The notes: generated from the letters alone by a model not told the origin. Numbered from the stretch's first letter, positions 9,257 through 20,911 are shown. The stretch is DNA of 64,000 nt from Marivita sp. (GCF_022763305.1 NZ_JALEGT010000079.1:1-64000); one strand, 5' to 3'. Numbers and translations are program-made.

Positions 9257-9302
9257 CTTGCCGGATAAACTCCCGCCGGAGGCATCGTGACCCGCGCAGC
9301 GG

Positions 9303-9338
9303 GGCGCAAAAAACAAAGCGACGCGCCATTGGCGCGTC
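9303..9338 (-). terminator. Rho-independent terminator of the nuo operon
   Basis: Read on the minus strand, an 8-bp stem (GACGCGCC / GGCGCGTC, 9320-9338) with a 3-base loop is followed by GCTTTGTTTTTT. It lies 25 bases after the nuoN stop and before birA, so birA-coaX-rnj-gph would need its own promoter or read-through. Confidence 0.8.
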
Positions 9339-9363
9339 ACGATGTTTCAACGGTGCCAAAAGC

Positions 9364-10806
9364 TCAGTTGACAAGGGTCGCCGCAGCCGCCGCAGCCGCT
9401 CCTTCGATCCCGAAGAGGTTGACCACGCCAACCACCATGATCACGGCGCTGGCCATCAGCATGCCCCAGAGCACCGGCGATCCGCTCTTGTCGAGCGCGT
9501 CATCCCGCTCCTGCCCGAAATACATGTAGAACACGATCCGCAGGTAGTAGAACGCCCCGATCACCGACGCGATCACACCGGCAATCGCCAGCCACGCCAG
9601 ACCCGCTTCATAAGCGGCGCGCAGCACGTAAAGCTTGCCGAAGAAGCCCACCAGCGGCGGCACACCGGCAAGGCTAAAGAGCAGCACCAGCATCGCCAGC
9701 GCCTTGCCCGGCTCACGCTTGGAATACATGTTGAGCGACGCGATGTTCGACACCGGCTGGCCATCCCGGCTCATCGACAGGATGAAGGCGAAGGTGCCCA
9801 CGTTCATCGTCACGTAGATCGCCATGTAGATCAGCATCGCCTGCACGCCGAAGGCCGTACCAGCCGCCAGACCCATCAGGGCATAGCCCATATGCGCGAT
9901 GGACGAGAACGCCATCAGGCGCTTGATGTCGGTCTGGCCGATGGCGGCGATGGCGCCAAGGAACATCGACAGTACGGACAGAAGCGCGATCACCTGGCTC
10001 CAGTCGCTGACGGCAGCACCAAAGGCGTCGTGCATCACGCGGGCGAAAAGGCCCATCGCCGCCACTTTCGGTGCTGTGGCGAAGAACGCGGTCACCGGCG
10101 TGGGCGAGCCTTCATAGACGTCTGGCGTCCACATGTGGAACGGCACGGCCGAGACCTTGAACGCGAGGCCGGAGATCAGGAACACCAGACCGAAGAGGAG
10201 GCCCAGCGACAGGTCGCCATGGACCGCCGTCTGGATGATGCCCGAAAACAGCGTGGTGCCGGAATAGCCGTAAACCAGCGACGCACCGTAAAGCAGCAGA
10301 CCAGACGACAGCGCGCCCAGCACAAAATACTTGAGGCCCGCCTCGGTCGATTTCAGGCTGTCACGGCGCAAGGACGCCACCACATAAAGCGCCAGCGATT
10401 GCAATTCGAGGCCCATGTAAAGCGCCATCAGGTCGCCGGCGGAGACCATCATCATCATGCCGACAACCGCCAGCGCGATCAGAAGCGGATATTCGAACCG
10501 CAGAAGCCCGCGACGGGTCATGTAAGCTTCGGACATCAGCAGCACGGCGGCAGCCGAGACGAGGATCACTATCTTCGCGAACCGCGCGAACCCGTCATCG
10601 ACGAACATGCCGTTGAAGGCGACATTGGTCCCTGCCCCTGTCAGCCCGATCCACACTGCGATGGCGAGGAAGAGACCGCTTGTCACCCAGACCAGCAGCG
10701 ACGCAGCCCCGTCCTTGACGGTGTAGACCGCACCCAGCAGGGCCAGCATCGCGTAGATCGCGAGGATGATTTCCGGAAGGATGATACCCAGATCAGCCGA
10801 GAGCAT
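9364..10806 (-). CDS. nuoN: NADH-quinone oxidoreductase subunit N
   Basis: A 480-residue antiporter-like membrane subunit of complex I, with about 14 predicted helices and one proton channel of the membrane arm. The conserved segments [13 protein letters not shown] and the central lysine-bearing helix [22 protein letters not shown] are clear. It is the last gene of the operon and is followed by a strong terminator. The nuoM stop lies 12 bases upstream of its ATG. Confidence 0.97.
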   Translation of the reverse strand: MLSADLGIILPEIILAIYAMLALLGAVYTVKDGAASLLVWVTSGLFLAIAVWIGLTGAGTNVAFNGMFVDDGFARFAKIVILVSAAAVLLMSEAYMTRRGLLRFEYPLLIALAVVGMMMMVSAGDLMALYMGLELQSLALYVVASLRRDSLKSTEAGLKYFVLGALSSGLLLYGASLVYGYSGTTLFSGIIQTAVHGDLSLGLLFGLVFLISGLAFKVSAVPFHMWTPDVYEGSPTPVTAFFATAPKVAAMGLFARVMHDAFGAAVSDWSQVIALLSVLSMFLGAIAAIGQTDIKRLMAFSSIAHMGYALMGLAAGTAFGVQAMLIYMAIYVTMNVGTFAFILSMSRDGQPVSNIASLNMYSKREPGKALAMLVLLFSLAGVPPLVGFFGKLYVLRAAYEAGLAWLAIAGVIASVIGAFYYLRIVFYMYFGQERDDALDKSGSPVLWGMLMASAVIMVVGVVNLFGIEGAAAAAAATLVN

Positions 10807-10818
10807 AGCCTCGCCCCC

Positions 10819-12363
10819 TTAATGGTTCACGGCGACTTGCGTGGCGGTTTCCGCCGCGGCAAGTGCCGTTTGGTAGTTGGATACAAGCGCCTCCACCGAC
10901 GGCCCGATCGTGTCGAGGATCGGGGCCGGGTACACGCCGAAGAGGATCGTCGCGATCACCAGCGGCGCGAAGATCGCCCGCTCGCGGCGCGTCATGTCGG
11001 TGATGGTCTTGAGGCTTTCCTTGATCAGGTCGCCCATGACGACCCGGCGATAGAGCCAGAGCGCATAGGCCGCCGACAGGATCACACCGGATGTGGCAAC
11101 GGCCGCGATCCATGTGTTGACCTGGAAGATGCCCATCAGCGTCAGGAATTCCCCGATAAAGCCCGAAGTACCCGGCAGGCCGACATTGGCCATGGTGAAG
11201 AGCATGAAGATCAGCGCATAGGCCGGCATCCGGTTCACCAGACCGCCATAGGCGTCGATGTCCCGTGTGTGCATCCGGTCGTAGATCACGCCGACACACA
11301 GGAAGAGCGCGCCCGAGATGAAGCCGTGGCTGATCATCTGGAAAATCGCGCCGTCGATCCCCTGCTGGTTGCCCGCGAAAATCCCCATGGTCACGTAGCC
11401 CATATGGGCGACCGACGAATAGGCAATAAGTTTTTTCATGTCTTCCTGCACCAGCGCCACCAGCGAGGTGTAGACAATGGCGATGGCCGACATCCACAGC
11501 ACCAGCGGCGTCAGCACGTCGGCCCCCACCGGGAACATCGGCAGGCTGAACCGCAGGAAGCCGTAGCCACCCATCTTCAGCAGGATGGCCGCCAGAACAA
11601 CCGACCCCGCCGTCGGCGCCTGAACGTGCGCGTCGGGCAGCCATGTGTGCACCGGCCACATCGGCATCTTCACAGCGAAAGAGGCGAAGAAGGCGAGGAA
11701 CAGCAGCGTCTGCAAACCACCCACGATCTGGACACCCAGAATGCTGAACGTCTCGGACCCGAACTGGTGCACCAGCAACTGCTCGATATCTGTCGTGCCC
11801 GCATCGGCGAACATCGCCACCATCGCCACCAGCATCAGCACCGAGCCGAGGAAGGTGTAGAGAAAGAACTTGAACGACGCATAGATGCGGTTCTTGCCGC
11901 CCCAGATGCCGATGATCAGGAACATCGGGATCAGGCCTGCCTCGAAGAACAGATAGAACAGCACCAGATCGAGCGCCATGAACACGCCCAGCATCAGCGT
12001 TTCCAAGAGCAGGAACGCGATCATGTATTCCTTGACGCGGTGACTCACATCCCAGCTTGCCGCAATCACCAGCGGCATCATGAAGGTGGTCAGCATCACG
12101 AACAGAACCGAGATTCCGTCCACACCCATCTTGTACTGCAGGCCCAGCAGCCATTCGCCCTGCTCGACCATCTGGAAGCCCGTATTCTCGGGATCGAACT
12201 GCGCCAGAATGAAGAGCGAGATCAGGAAGGTGGCCGAGGTCGCGATCAGCGCCAGCCATTTGGCGTTCCGGTTCGCCGCCTCATCGTCGCCCCGCAGGAA
12301 GACCAAGAGGATCAGCGCTGCCAGCGCGGGCAGGAACGTGACAATGGAAAGAAGGTTATCCAT
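10819..12363 (-). CDS. nuoM: NADH-quinone oxidoreductase subunit M
   Basis: A 514-residue antiporter-like proton-pumping subunit of the complex I membrane arm. The family segment [26 protein letters not shown] and the [18 protein letters not shown] region with its conserved Glu are present. The ATG at 12363 ([10 protein letters not shown]) overlaps the nuoL stop by one base (TGATG), which fixes the start. An in-frame upstream start at 12393 would lie inside nuoL. Confidence 0.97.
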   Translation of the reverse strand: MDNLLSIVTFLPALAALILLVFLRGDDEAANRNAKWLALIATSATFLISLFILAQFDPENTGFQMVEQGEWLLGLQYKMGVDGISVLFVMLTTFMMPLVIAASWDVSHRVKEYMIAFLLLETLMLGVFMALDLVLFYLFFEAGLIPMFLIIGIWGGKNRIYASFKFFLYTFLGSVLMLVAMVAMFADAGTTDIEQLLVHQFGSETFSILGVQIVGGLQTLLFLAFFASFAVKMPMWPVHTWLPDAHVQAPTAGSVVLAAILLKMGGYGFLRFSLPMFPVGADVLTPLVLWMSAIAIVYTSLVALVQEDMKKLIAYSSVAHMGYVTMGIFAGNQQGIDGAIFQMISHGFISGALFLCVGVIYDRMHTRDIDAYGGLVNRMPAYALIFMLFTMANVGLPGTSGFIGEFLTLMGIFQVNTWIAAVATSGVILSAAYALWLYRRVVMGDLIKESLKTITDMTRRERAIFAPLVIATILFGVYPAPILDTIGPSVEALVSNYQTALAAAETATQVAVNH

Positions 12364-14468
12364 CAGTGTGCTCCTCCGCTCAGCGTCATCCATGTGACAA
12401 GGGCCGCGATGCCGATCACCATGAAGAAGGCATATGTGAAGATGTATCCGGACTGTGCCTTACCGGCGAGGCGCGTCAGCATCGGGATGAACCCCATGGC
12501 CACGCCGTTGATCGAGCCGTCGATGACATTGCCATCGCCCCGCTTCCACAACAGACGGCCCAGACCTTTGGCCGGTTGCACGAAGAGGAAGTCGTAAATC
12601 TCGTCGAAATACCACTTGTTCAGCAGGAAGAGGTACAGCGGACGCTGGCTTTCGGCCAGACGCTTGGGCAGCTTCGGGTTCACGATGTAGAACCAGTACG
12701 CGGTCCCCAGCCCCAGCAGCATTGCGATGAACGGACTCACCTTGACCCATTTCGGCACTTCATGCGCCTCGTTCAGGATGTCGTTGTCGGGACCGACATA
12801 GATAGCCCCCTCGCCCGGCTGACCGGCGAAGACATAGTGATGTTCGCCACCCTTGGCCTCTTCGCCATGACCCGCGTCAGCCGCCGCCGTCTCACCGTGG
12901 CCGTCACCTTCGGCAGAGTGTTCCCCCGCCTCGGCATAGGGCACGCCAAAGAACTTGGCGACGCTGTCGGTATGACCGAAGAAGCTGTTGTACCAGATGG
13001 CACCGGCAAACACCGCACCGAGGCTCAGCACGCCAAGCGGAATGAGCATGACCATCGGGCTTTCATGCGCGTGCTCATGCGTGTGCTTGTCGCCGCGCGG
13101 CTTGCCGTAGAAGGTCAGGAACATCAGACGCCAGCTGTAGAAGCTGGTGAACAGCGCCGCGATGACCAGCATCCAGAAGGCATAGCCCATCGGACCCGCG
13201 GCATAGGCGCTTTCGATCACGGCATCCTTGGAGGCGAAGCCTGCAAAGCCGATCCAGCCCGTCAGCGGAATACCGACACCGGTGATCGCCAGCGTGCCGA
13301 TCATCATCGCGCCAAAGGTATAGGGGATCTTCTTGCGCAGGCCGCCATAGTTCCGCATGTCCTGCTCGTGATGCATCGCGTGGATGACTGAACCGGCACC
13401 AAGGAACAGCATCGCCTTGAAGAACGCGTGTGTGAACAGGTGGAACATCGCCACCGAGTAGACGCCGACGCCTGCCGCCACGAACATGTAGCCCAGCTGC
13501 GAACAGGTCGAATAGGCGATCACGCGCTTGATGTCGTTCTGCACGAGGCCGACCGTGGCCGCGAAGAATGCGGTGGTCGCGCCAAGGAAGACGATGAAGG
13601 ACTGCGCTTCGGGCGCGAATTCCATCAGCGGCGACATGCGGCAGACAAGGTAAACGCCTGCCGTCACCATGGTTGCCGCATGGATCAGGGCCGACACCGG
13701 GGTCGGGCCTTCCATCGCGTCCGGCAGCCAGGTGTGCAGGAGAAGCTGCGCCGATTTCCCCATCGCGCCGATGAAGAGCAGGAAGGCGATCAGGTTGGCC
13801 GCGTTCCATTCGGTCCAGAGGAAGGTCAACTGTGTCTCGGCCAGCGTCGGCGCGGCTGCAAAGATGTCGTCAAAGCGAATGCTGTCGACAAGGAAGAACA
13901 GCGCGAAGATGCCGAGCGCAAAGCCGAAGTCGCCGACCCGGTTGACCACAAACGCCTTGATGGCTGCGGCATTGGCCGACGGCTTGCGATAGTAGAAGCC
14001 GATCAGAAGGTAGGACGCGACGCCCACGCCTTCCCAGCCAAAGAACATCTGAACAAGGTTGTCCGATGTGACCAGCATAAGCATGGCGAAGGTGAAGAAC
14101 GACAGGTAGGCAAAGAAGCGCGGCTTGTAGCTTTCGCCTTCTTTCCACTGTGGATCGTGGTCCATGTAGCCGAAGGAATACAGGTGCACGAGCGCCGACA
14201 CCGTGGTCACCACGATCAGCATGGTGGCCGTCAGACGGTCCAGACGGATCGCCCATTCGGTGCTGAGCGTGCCGGATTCGATCCAGCGCAGGATGTTGAT
14301 GGTCTCGGTGACGCCATCATGGGTCAGGAAGACGATCCACGACAGAACAAAGGCAAAGAACAGAAGGCCCGTGGCCACCCATTGCGCGGCGGTCTCACCG
14401 ATGAACTTCCAGCCAAAGCCACACAGAATGGCACCGACCAGCGGGGAAAACAGGATAAGCGTTTCCAT
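12363..14468 (-). CDS. nuoL: NADH-quinone oxidoreductase subunit L
   Basis: A 701-residue distal antiporter-like subunit of complex I with the long lateral helix at its C-terminus. The core segments [17 protein letters not shown] and [24 protein letters not shown] are typical. Between about residues 500 and 545 a loop is rich in His, Glu, Gly and Ala (for example [20 protein letters not shown]), longer than in E. coli NuoL. It lies 5 bases after nuoK and overlaps nuoM by one base. Confidence 0.97.
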   Translation of the reverse strand: METLILFSPLVGAILCGFGWKFIGETAAQWVATGLLFFAFVLSWIVFLTHDGVTETINILRWIESGTLSTEWAIRLDRLTATMLIVVTTVSALVHLYSFGYMDHDPQWKEGESYKPRFFAYLSFFTFAMLMLVTSDNLVQMFFGWEGVGVASYLLIGFYYRKPSANAAAIKAFVVNRVGDFGFALGIFALFFLVDSIRFDDIFAAAPTLAETQLTFLWTEWNAANLIAFLLFIGAMGKSAQLLLHTWLPDAMEGPTPVSALIHAATMVTAGVYLVCRMSPLMEFAPEAQSFIVFLGATTAFFAATVGLVQNDIKRVIAYSTCSQLGYMFVAAGVGVYSVAMFHLFTHAFFKAMLFLGAGSVIHAMHHEQDMRNYGGLRKKIPYTFGAMMIGTLAITGVGIPLTGWIGFAGFASKDAVIESAYAAGPMGYAFWMLVIAALFTSFYSWRLMFLTFYGKPRGDKHTHEHAHESPMVMLIPLGVLSLGAVFAGAIWYNSFFGHTDSVAKFFGVPYAEAGEHSAEGDGHGETAAADAGHGEEAKGGEHHYVFAGQPGEGAIYVGPDNDILNEAHEVPKWVKVSPFIAMLLGLGTAYWFYIVNPKLPKRLAESQRPLYLFLLNKWYFDEIYDFLFVQPAKGLGRLLWKRGDGNVIDGSINGVAMGFIPMLTRLAGKAQSGYIFTYAFFMVIGIAALVTWMTLSGGAH

Positions 14469-14473
14469 GATCG

Positions 14474-14779
14474 TCAGCCCTTCATCACGTTGACGTCTTC
14501 AACCGCGATGGAGCCACGGTTGCGGAAGAAACAGACGAGGATGGCAAGGCCGATGGCCGCTTCGGCCGCGGCGACCGTCAGGACGAACAGGGTGAACACC
14601 TGCCCCACCAGATCGCCCAGGAAGCTCGAGAACGCGACAAGGTTGATGTTCACCGCCAACAGCATCAGTTCGATGCTCATCAGCAGGATGATCACGTTCT
14701 TGCGGTTCAGGAACAGCCCGAAAATCCCGATCACGAACAGCACCGCTGCCACTGTCAGGTAATGCTCAAGTCCTATCAT
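14474..14779 (-). CDS. nuoK: NADH-quinone oxidoreductase subunit K
   Basis: A 101-residue, three-helix subunit of the complex I membrane arm. The conserved acidic residue of helix 2 sits in [21 protein letters not shown]-type ribosome binding sequence GGAGGGACGTG precedes the ATG at 14779; a GTG one codon earlier is less likely. The 71 bases between nuoJ and nuoK contain two short GC hairpins and no gene. Confidence 0.96.
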   Translation of the reverse strand: MIGLEHYLTVAAVLFVIGIFGLFLNRKNVIILLMSIELMLLAVNINLVAFSSFLGDLVGQVFTLFVLTVAAAEAAIGLAILVCFFRNRGSIAVEDVNVMKG

Positions 14780-14850
14780 CACGTCCCTCCGGGGTGCGCC
14801 CCGTCGTTTTCTTTGTCAGTGCGCCCCAACCGGATCGGGGCAGCGTATCT

Positions 14851-15453
14851 TTAAAGTCCCTGTCCGGGCTTCACGTCCTTCAGTTCCATCGCCTTGGCCG
14901 GATCGCGGTACATCTGCGCCAGCACGTTTTGGCGTTTCACGTCCGAGCGGTGGCGCAGCGTCAGCACGATCGCGCCGATCATGGCGACCAGCAGGATCAG
15001 GCCTGCAAGCTGGAACAGCAGGAAATACTGATCATAGAGGATCATCCCCAGCGCTTCGGTGTTGTGCCGATCCACCGGCGTCACCTGCGCGCGCAGCCCT
15101 TCGGCGGCGGCGTTCGATTCCCACGCGCCGAAGGCCAGTGCGAATTGCATCAGGATCACCACGCCGATCAGCAGTGCCAGCGGCATGTAGCGCGCCATCT
15201 CGGCCTTCAGTTCCACGAAATCCACGTCGAGCATCATCACCACGAAGAGGAAGAGCACGGCAACCGCGCCTACGTAGACGATGACCAGAAGCATCGCCAC
15301 GAACTCCGCCCCCAAAAGCACGAAGAGCCCGGCCGAGGACAGGAAGGCAAGGATCAGCCACAGCACCGAATGCACGGGGTTGCGGCTGATCACGGTGAAC
15401 AGCCCGCCCGCAATCGTGCTGAGGGCAAAGAGATAGAAGGCAAAGACACTCAT
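14851..15453 (-). CDS. nuoJ: NADH-quinone oxidoreductase subunit J
   Basis: A 200-residue membrane subunit of complex I with five predicted helices, including the flexible helix 3 ([22 protein letters not shown]) that links quinone chemistry to proton pumping. The ATG at 15453 overlaps the stop of the preceding CMD-family gene by 4 bases (ATGA), which indicates translational coupling. Confidence 0.96.
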   Translation of the reverse strand: MSVFAFYLFALSTIAGGLFTVISRNPVHSVLWLILAFLSSAGLFVLLGAEFVAMLLVIVYVGAVAVLFLFVVMMLDVDFVELKAEMARYMPLALLIGVVILMQFALAFGAWESNAAAEGLRAQVTPVDRHNTEALGMILYDQYFLLFQLAGLILLVAMIGAIVLTLRHRSDVKRQNVLAQMYRDPAKAMELKDVKPGQGL

Positions 15454-15860
15454 GTCTCGTCATCCTTTTTGTCGTCTTCCATCACCTCGCGGGCGAGTTC
15501 CATCGCGCGGGTCATGGCGGGGATACCGGCGAACATCGACATCTGGGCGATGGTCTCGGCAATTTCGTCTTTCGTGGCACCGGCCTCAGTGGCGTGGCGC
15601 ACGGTCATGCGGAACGGCGTTTCCGCCTGTGCGCCCTGCATCGTCATGCCCGCAATCGTCAGAAGCAGACGCGTCTTGGCGTCCAGCCCTTCCTTGCTGA
15701 TGCCCTTGCCGAACCACATTTCCATGGCGTCCTTCGGCATGGTTGGCCACATCTTCTCGAACCCCTTGGGATCAAACGATGTGAGCGCAGGGTTGAAGGC
15801 ACGCGCCATCTCCTGCGCCTGCTGCATCATCAACTCGAAAGGGGTTTTCTGATCGCTCAT
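15450..15860 (-). CDS. Carboxymuconolactone decarboxylase-family protein
   Basis: A 136-residue all-helical protein resembling the CMD/AhpD fold in the stretch [20 protein letters not shown] followed by [29 protein letters not shown]. The redox CxxC of AhpD is absent, and the protein contains no cysteine at all, so a peroxidase role is unlikely. It is locked into the nuo operon: its ATG overlaps the nuoI stop and its stop overlaps the nuoJ start, each by 4 bases. An assembly or accessory role for complex I is inference from position only. Confidence 0.75.
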   Translation of the reverse strand: MSDQKTPFELMMQQAQEMARAFNPALTSFDPKGFEKMWPTMPKDAMEMWFGKGISKEGLDAKTRLLLTIAGMTMQGAQAETPFRMTVRHATEAGATKDEIAETIAQMSMFAGIPAMTRAMELAREVMEDDKKDDET

Positions 15861-16351
15861 CGGTACGGCGCATCCAGTTCGAGGTTGCGCGCGATCTCGG
15901 CTTCCCAGCGCTCGCCATTGTCGAGCAGCTGGGCCTTGTCGTAGTAGAGTTCTTCCCGGGTCTCGGTCGAGAACTCGAAGTTCGGACCTTCGACAATCGC
16001 ATCCACCGGGCATGCCTCCTGGCAGAAGCCGCAATAGATGCACTTCGTCATATCGATGTCATAGCGCGTCGTGCGGCGCGAGCCGTCGTCGCGGGGTTCC
16101 GCGTCGATGGTGATCGCCTGTGCAGGGCAGATCGCCTCGCAGAGTTTGCAGGCGATGCAACGCTCTTCGCCGTTCGGGTAACGGCGCAACGCGTGTTCAC
16201 CCCGGAAGCGCGGGCTGAGCGGCCCTTTTTCGTGCGGGTAGTTGATCGTCGCCTTGGGGGCGAAAAAATACTTGAGGCCCAGCTTCATGCCGACCCAGAA
16301 ATCCTGCAGAAGGAAATACTTGGCGGCGCGTCCGTAGTCGATCTGCGTCAT
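15857..16351 (-). CDS. nuoI: NADH-quinone oxidoreductase subunit I
   Basis: A 164-residue ferredoxin-like subunit carrying clusters N6a and N6b on the path to quinone. Both [4Fe-4S] motifs are intact: [12 protein letters not shown] and [12 protein letters not shown]. The start at 16351 ([13 protein letters not shown]) matches the family N-terminus, and the frame upstream of it is unrelated. It sits 11 bases after nuoH and overlaps the CMD-family gene by 4 bases. Confidence 0.97.
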   Translation of the reverse strand: MTQIDYGRAAKYFLLQDFWVGMKLGLKYFFAPKATINYPHEKGPLSPRFRGEHALRRYPNGEERCIACKLCEAICPAQAITIDAEPRDDGSRRTTRYDIDMTKCIYCGFCQEACPVDAIVEGPNFEFSTETREELYYDKAQLLDNGERWEAEIARNLELDAPYR

Positions 16352-16362
16352 CTCAGTTCTCC

Positions 16363-17391
16363 TTATACCCAGCGCGCAAACGCGCCCCAGAACCAGTCGA
16401 ATTTCGCCGCGAAGGCCACGAACACAACCCACACAAGGCTGAACGGCAGGAACACTTTCCACCCAAGACGCATCAATTGGTCATAGCGGTAGCGGGGCGT
16501 GATCGCCTTCACCATCGCGAACATGAAGAAGAAGAACGCCATTTTGCCCACCATCCACAGCGCCCCGTCCGGGATACCCGGGATCGGCGACAGCCAGCCG
16601 CCGAAGAACAGCAGCGAGGTCAGCGCGCACATCAGGAAGATCGCGATGTATTCCCCTGCCATGAACAGCAGGAACGGCGTAGAGGAGTATTCCACCTGAT
16701 AGCCCGCCACGAGTTCCGATTCCGCTTCGGGAAGGTCGAACGGCGGGCGGTTGGTTTCAGCCAGGGCACTGATGAAGAACAGGAACACCATCGGAAAATG
16801 CGGCAGCCAGTACCACGAGAAGAACCCGTAATCCCCGTCCTGCGCGCGCACGATGTCGCCGAAGTTCATCGACCCCGTGGAGATGATGATGCCGATGATG
16901 ATCAAACCCAGCGACACTTCATAGGAAATCATCTGCGCGGCAGAGCGCAGCGAGCCAAGGAACGGGTATTTCGAGTTCGACGCCCATCCGCCCATGATCA
17001 CGCCGTAGACCTCAAGCGAGGAGACGGCGAAGACATAAAGGATCGCGACGTTGATGTCCGACAGCACCCAGGTGTCGTTGAACGGGATCACCGCCCAGGC
17101 GATCATCGCCAGCACGAAGCTGGTCATCGGCGCCAGCATGAAGACTGGCTTGTCGGCCCCCGCAGGCACGACAACCTCTTTCACGACGTATTTCAACGCG
17201 TCGGCCACGGTCTGCAGCAGGCCGTAAGCCCCTACGACGTTCGGTCCGCGCCGCATCTGGACGGCAGCCCAGATTTTCCGGTCGCCATAGACGAGGAAGA
17301 GAAGGCTCACCATCACGAAGCCCAGCACCGCAAGACACTGTGCGACGATGATCACGCCGATCCCAAGGGGGGTGGTAAAGAAGTCAGCCAT
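16363..17391 (-). CDS. nuoH: NADH-quinone oxidoreductase subunit H
   Basis: A 342-residue membrane subunit with eight helices that forms much of the quinone-binding channel. Signature segments are [20 protein letters not shown] near the N-terminus and the acidic loop [22 protein letters not shown]. The ATG at 17391 begins [10 protein letters not shown]. It starts 7 bases after the small lipoprotein gene. Confidence 0.97.
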   Translation of the reverse strand: MADFFTTPLGIGVIIVAQCLAVLGFVMVSLLFLVYGDRKIWAAVQMRRGPNVVGAYGLLQTVADALKYVVKEVVVPAGADKPVFMLAPMTSFVLAMIAWAVIPFNDTWVLSDINVAILYVFAVSSLEVYGVIMGGWASNSKYPFLGSLRSAAQMISYEVSLGLIIIGIIISTGSMNFGDIVRAQDGDYGFFSWYWLPHFPMVFLFFISALAETNRPPFDLPEAESELVAGYQVEYSSTPFLLFMAGEYIAIFLMCALTSLLFFGGWLSPIPGIPDGALWMVGKMAFFFFMFAMVKAITPRYRYDQLMRLGWKVFLPFSLVWVVFVAFAAKFDWFWGAFARWV

Positions 17392-17398
17392 CACGTCC

Positions 17399-17809
17399 TC
17401 AAACCATCGGTATTCCGTTTTCAACGCAGGAGGCGGTCACGACTTCGGCGTCGATCGTCCGCAACCCACGGGGCAGCGCCGGCGAGATGGTGTAAACCGC
17501 ATCTCCTCGCCAGAGGCCAGCCTCTTCGTATACATTTGTGCGCAAATGCCGCGCAAACCCGTATCCCCGGATCAGCGCGTATTGCGCCGCCGCACATTCG
17601 GCATAATCCTCGACATCCGCCGGCCCGCGCGCCCCGCGCATTGCCACGTCGAACTGCACCAGATCTCCGTCAAGCAGGGTGGTTGCGACGCCCTCATACT
17701 CGGGCGCAAAGCGCTGCGCGGCGGGCTGCGCCGCATCGCAGCCCGACAAGCCACCCACCATCGCGAAGGCGACGGGTGTTATGACCGCCAGATGGCGCAT
17801 CAGCCTCAC
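17399..17809 (-). CDS. Small lipoprotein within the nuo operon
   Basis: A 136-residue protein of unknown function. A signal peptide ends in the lipobox LSGC, so it is likely anchored in a membrane on the periplasmic side. The mature part carries several cysteines (CDAAQ, ECAAAQ, SCVENG) and no recognised domain. The GTG at 17809 overlaps the nuoG stop by 4 bases; an ATG three codons later is the alternative. Lying between nuoG and nuoH, it is one of several accessory genes of this operon. Confidence 0.7.
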   Translation of the reverse strand: MRLMRHLAVITPVAFAMVGGLSGCDAAQPAAQRFAPEYEGVATTLLDGDLVQFDVAMRGARGPADVEDYAECAAAQYALIRGYGFARHLRTNVYEEAGLWRGDAVYTISPALPRGLRTIDAEVVTASCVENGIPMV

Positions 17810-19824
17810 TCCGCCGCGATCTTGGTGTCCTTGCGGGCTTTCACGCCCGCCGAAAGCTCGGCCATCAGGGTGCTGGCCCGTGCAATCGGGTTGGTCAGGT
17901 AGAAATCCTGAAGGGCATTGCGGAAATCCGCATCGCCCAGCTTGCCCGCAGGCTCGGCCTGCCAGTCGTTCTCGGGCACCTGATCGATCATCGCCAGATG
18001 CGGCACGTCCTTGACCAGCGCCTGACGCAGCTGCGCAAGGCTGTCGAAGGGCAGCGTCGCGCCCAGTTCCGCCGACAGCGCCCGCAGGATCGCCCAGTTT
18101 TCCTTGGCCTCACCCGGAGCAAACCCGGCCCGCAGCGCCAGTTGCGGACGGCCTTCAGTGTTGACGAAGAGACCCTGCTCTTCCGTATAGGCAGCAGAAG
18201 GCAGGATGATGTCGGCACGGTGCGCACCACGATCCCCGTGGCTGCCCTGATAGATCACAAACGGCCCGGCCGCGATGTCCACCTCGTCAGCGCCAAGGTT
18301 ATAGATCACCTCGGCCCCGTCGATGGCTGTCTCAAGCCCGCCTTCGGTAGTGCAGCCCACATCCATCGCGCCCACACGGCCAGCCGCGGTGTGCAGAACC
18401 ATGAATTTCGACTGACCCGCCTCGGCGGTCGCCATCGCGGTGCCCAGCACAGCCGCGCCATCGGCCTCGCGCAACGCGCCCTGCCCGATGATCATCACAC
18501 CCGGCACGCCATGTTTGTCGGAATGGTCCATCTCGGCCAGCTTGGCCAGCGCGTCGCGGCCCGTGCCAAGGTGGATGTAGTCATAGGTCAGATCGACCGG
18601 TTCCCCGATCAGCGCGACCTTCGCGCCAGCAGCCCAGGCCTTGCGGATGCGCGCGTTCAGCACCGGCGCTTCGTCGCGCGGGTTGGTGCCGATCAGCAGG
18701 ATCATCTTGGCGCTGTCGATGTCTTCGATGGCGGCGGTACCGACGTAACCCGACCGGTTGCCCGCTGGCAGCTTTGCCCCATCGGTGCGGCATTCGACGT
18801 TGCCGCCCTGCCCCTCGATCAGGGCTTTCAGCGCATAAGCAGCCTCGGTTGGGGCCAGATCGCCAACAAGCCCAGCAACCTTCTTGCCTTTCATTGCCTC
18901 GGCGGCCTTGGTCAGCGCCTCGGGCCACGAGGCCGGGCGCAGCTTGCCGTTCTCGCGCACATAAGGCTTGTCCAGACGCTGACGACGCAGACCGTCCCAG
19001 ACAAAGCGCGTCTTGTCGGAAATCCATTCTTCGTTCACGCCGTCATGGTTGCGCGGCAGGAAGCGCATCACTTCCCGGCCCTTTGTATCGACGCGGATGT
19101 TCGAGCCAAGCGCATCCATCACGTCGATGGATTCGGTCTTGGTCAGCTCCCACGGACGGGCGGTGAAGGCATAGGGCTTCGAGACCAACGCCCCCACCGG
19201 GCAGAGGTCGATGATATTGCCCTGCATGTTGGAATTGAGCGTTTCGCCCAGATAGCTGGTGATCTCGGCATCCTCGCCGCGACCGGTCTGACCCATCTGG
19301 GTGATGCCTGCGACCTCGGTCGTGAAACGCACGCAACGGGTGCAGGAAATGCAGCGGGTCATATGGGTTTCGACGAGCGGACCCAGGTCCAGATCCTCGA
19401 CCGCGCGCTTGGGCTCGCGGAAGCGGCTGAAATCGACGCCGTAGGCCATGGCCTGATCCTGAAGGTCGCATTCGCCGCCCTGGTCGCAGATCGGGCAATC
19501 CAGCGGGTGGTTGATGAGCAGAAACTCCATCACCCCTTCGCGAGCCTTTTTCACCATCGGGCTGTTGGTCTTGACCACCGGCGGCTGACCTTCCGGCCCG
19601 GGGCGCAGATCGCGGACCTGCATCGCACAGCTTGCGGCGGGCTTGGGCGGGCCACCGACCACTTCGACAAGACACATCCGGCAGTTGCCTGCGATGGACA
19701 GACGCTCGTGGTAGCAGAAGCGCGGCACCTCGATCCCGGCCTGTTCGCAGGCCTGGATCAGGGTCATGGCCCCATCCACCTCGATCTCGTCCCCATCAAT
19801 GATGATCTTGCGCAAGTCAGACAT
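17806..19824 (-). CDS. nuoG: NADH-quinone oxidoreductase subunit G
   Basis: A 672-residue iron-sulfur subunit at the base of the NADH arm. The [2Fe-2S] ligands are in [15 protein letters not shown] and CAMQ. The His-ligated [4Fe-4S] N5 site is [14 protein letters not shown], and N4 uses CISCTRC with a later CPVG. A molybdopterin-oxidoreductase-like domain, inactive in this family, fills the rest. The ATG at 19824 ([11 protein letters not shown]) fits the family. About 197 bases upstream separate it from the DUF5333-like gene, with a GGTGCA/TGCACC hairpin at 19968-19985. Confidence 0.97.
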   Translation of the reverse strand: MSDLRKIIIDGDEIEVDGAMTLIQACEQAGIEVPRFCYHERLSIAGNCRMCLVEVVGGPPKPAASCAMQVRDLRPGPEGQPPVVKTNSPMVKKAREGVMEFLLINHPLDCPICDQGGECDLQDQAMAYGVDFSRFREPKRAVEDLDLGPLVETHMTRCISCTRCVRFTTEVAGITQMGQTGRGEDAEITSYLGETLNSNMQGNIIDLCPVGALVSKPYAFTARPWELTKTESIDVMDALGSNIRVDTKGREVMRFLPRNHDGVNEEWISDKTRFVWDGLRRQRLDKPYVRENGKLRPASWPEALTKAAEAMKGKKVAGLVGDLAPTEAAYALKALIEGQGGNVECRTDGAKLPAGNRSGYVGTAAIEDIDSAKMILLIGTNPRDEAPVLNARIRKAWAAGAKVALIGEPVDLTYDYIHLGTGRDALAKLAEMDHSDKHGVPGVMIIGQGALREADGAAVLGTAMATAEAGQSKFMVLHTAAGRVGAMDVGCTTEGGLETAIDGAEVIYNLGADEVDIAAGPFVIYQGSHGDRGAHRADIILPSAAYTEEQGLFVNTEGRPQLALRAGFAPGEAKENWAILRALSAELGATLPFDSLAQLRQALVKDVPHLAMIDQVPENDWQAEPAGKLGDADFRNALQDFYLTNPIARASTLMAELSAGVKARKDTKIAAE

Positions 19825-20021
19825 GCCCGAGCCCTTTGTTCCCATTTGGCTGGCGCAGTCGATGCCGTGGCAAACCGGCGATCGGCTGACGTCGCCCGCC
19901 TTCTAACGCGGGTTATCGGATTAGGCCAGATGTTCAGGCAAAAAGATCGGGTGAAATATCGACGCGGGGTGCATTTTTCTGCACCTGCACAAAATGCTGC
20001 GGAGCCTGCGCTGTCAGAGGC

Positions 20022-20417
20022 TTATCTGAGCAATTGACCGATCTCGGTCTGCGCCTGAATCTGCTCCTGTCCAAAGCGGCACAGCGCCGGAATATCGTCG
20101 GAACGCACACCGTTTTCCTGCAGGAACTGTTCGGCCTTGTCCTTCATCCGCGCCTTTTCGGATTTCGAGGTCACGTAAGCCTCGACCTCATCATCGGTAT
20201 AGCCCTTGTCGCGGGCGATCGACTTGAGTCGGTTCAGCTCGGAATAGGCGCGGATCAGGCGGGCATTGATGCCATCACAGGATTTGCGGATCGCATCGGC
20301 AATGGCGACATGCATCAACGCATTGTCGATTTCCGCCACCTCGCGCAGCGGGGGCTTCGCCGAAGCCGCCCCTCCCACGGAAAGCGTCACGATCAGTATG
20401 GCCGTCAAAAGTCGCAT
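20022..20417 (-). CDS. Secreted DUF5333-like protein
   Basis: A 131-residue protein with a cleavable signal peptide (MRLLTAILIVTLSVGGAASA) and a helical mature domain containing two cysteines, KSCDGIN and ALCRFGQEQ, that could form a disulfide. It resembles the DUF5333 family of Rhodobacterales, which I recall from nuo operons; the assignment is from memory and not searched. It lies between an upstream lipoprotein gene and nuoG. Function unknown, likely periplasmic. Confidence 0.65.
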   Translation of the reverse strand: MRLLTAILIVTLSVGGAASAKPPLREVAEIDNALMHVAIADAIRKSCDGINARLIRAYSELNRLKSIARDKGYTDDEVEAYVTSKSEKARMKDKAEQFLQENGVRSDDIPALCRFGQEQIQAQTEIGQLLR

Positions 20418-20506
20418 CGGATCACCCGGTCTTGTCTGCTCATTATATGGGGTCGTGCGGGGCGGCTATTCAATATCAGACCGCAAATGATTGGAATTCC
20501 GGCGCT

Positions 20507-20839
20507 TTATGGCTCGATACAGCGCCCGGTCAGAACCACGCGATTGTCCTGTACCACAAGCTTGTCATCCGCCACGTCAGGGCCGTTGACCCAGGCAACA
20601 TCCGAACTCCCGAGATAGGCGATGCAATGCTGCACCACCTGGTAGGCGGCCGCCTGCTTGGCCCCCTCGAGGCTGACCGACGCCGGTCCGCCCAAGGCCA
20701 CGAATGCCGCCCGGTCGCCGCGCTCGGACCGAAGATCACCGGCAAAACGCGCACCTTCGAAGGTGACGGTGTCCAATTCGCTTTCACCGCAGGCGGCAAG
20801 CAGACACAGGACCGATGCACAGATCCAAGCTGGTTTCAT
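20507..20839 (-). CDS. Small lipoprotein downstream of nuoF
   Basis: A 110-residue protein whose signal peptide ends in the lipobox LLAAC, followed by a mature domain with two further cysteines (QHCIAY and GRCIEP near the end). No known domain. It starts at an ATG at 20839 and lies after the hairpin array that follows nuoF. Like the other small envelope proteins of this operon it may be a complex I accessory or assembly factor, which is inference only. Confidence 0.65.
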   Translation of the reverse strand: MKPAWICASVLCLLAACGESELDTVTFEGARFAGDLRSERGDRAAFVALGGPASVSLEGAKQAAAYQVVQHCIAYLGSSDVAWVNGPDVADDKLVVQDNRVVLTGRCIEP

Positions 20840-20911
20840 GACGTCACCCTTCGAAAATTTCTGGCTGCACCATGCGCTTAGACAGGACGCGCGCGCAAGC
20901 CCCGAGACGGA

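Noticed and set aside
9892-12597. A 901-codon open frame on the plus strand opposite nuoN and nuoM
   Set aside because: It is antisense to clear complex I genes. Its product is a low-complexity His/Arg/Gln-rich string, the usual shadow of GC-rich coding DNA.
17998-20037. A 679-codon frame opposite nuoG
   Set aside because: Antisense of nuoG, with the same length by chance of stop-free frame. No ribosome binding site and no recognisable protein.
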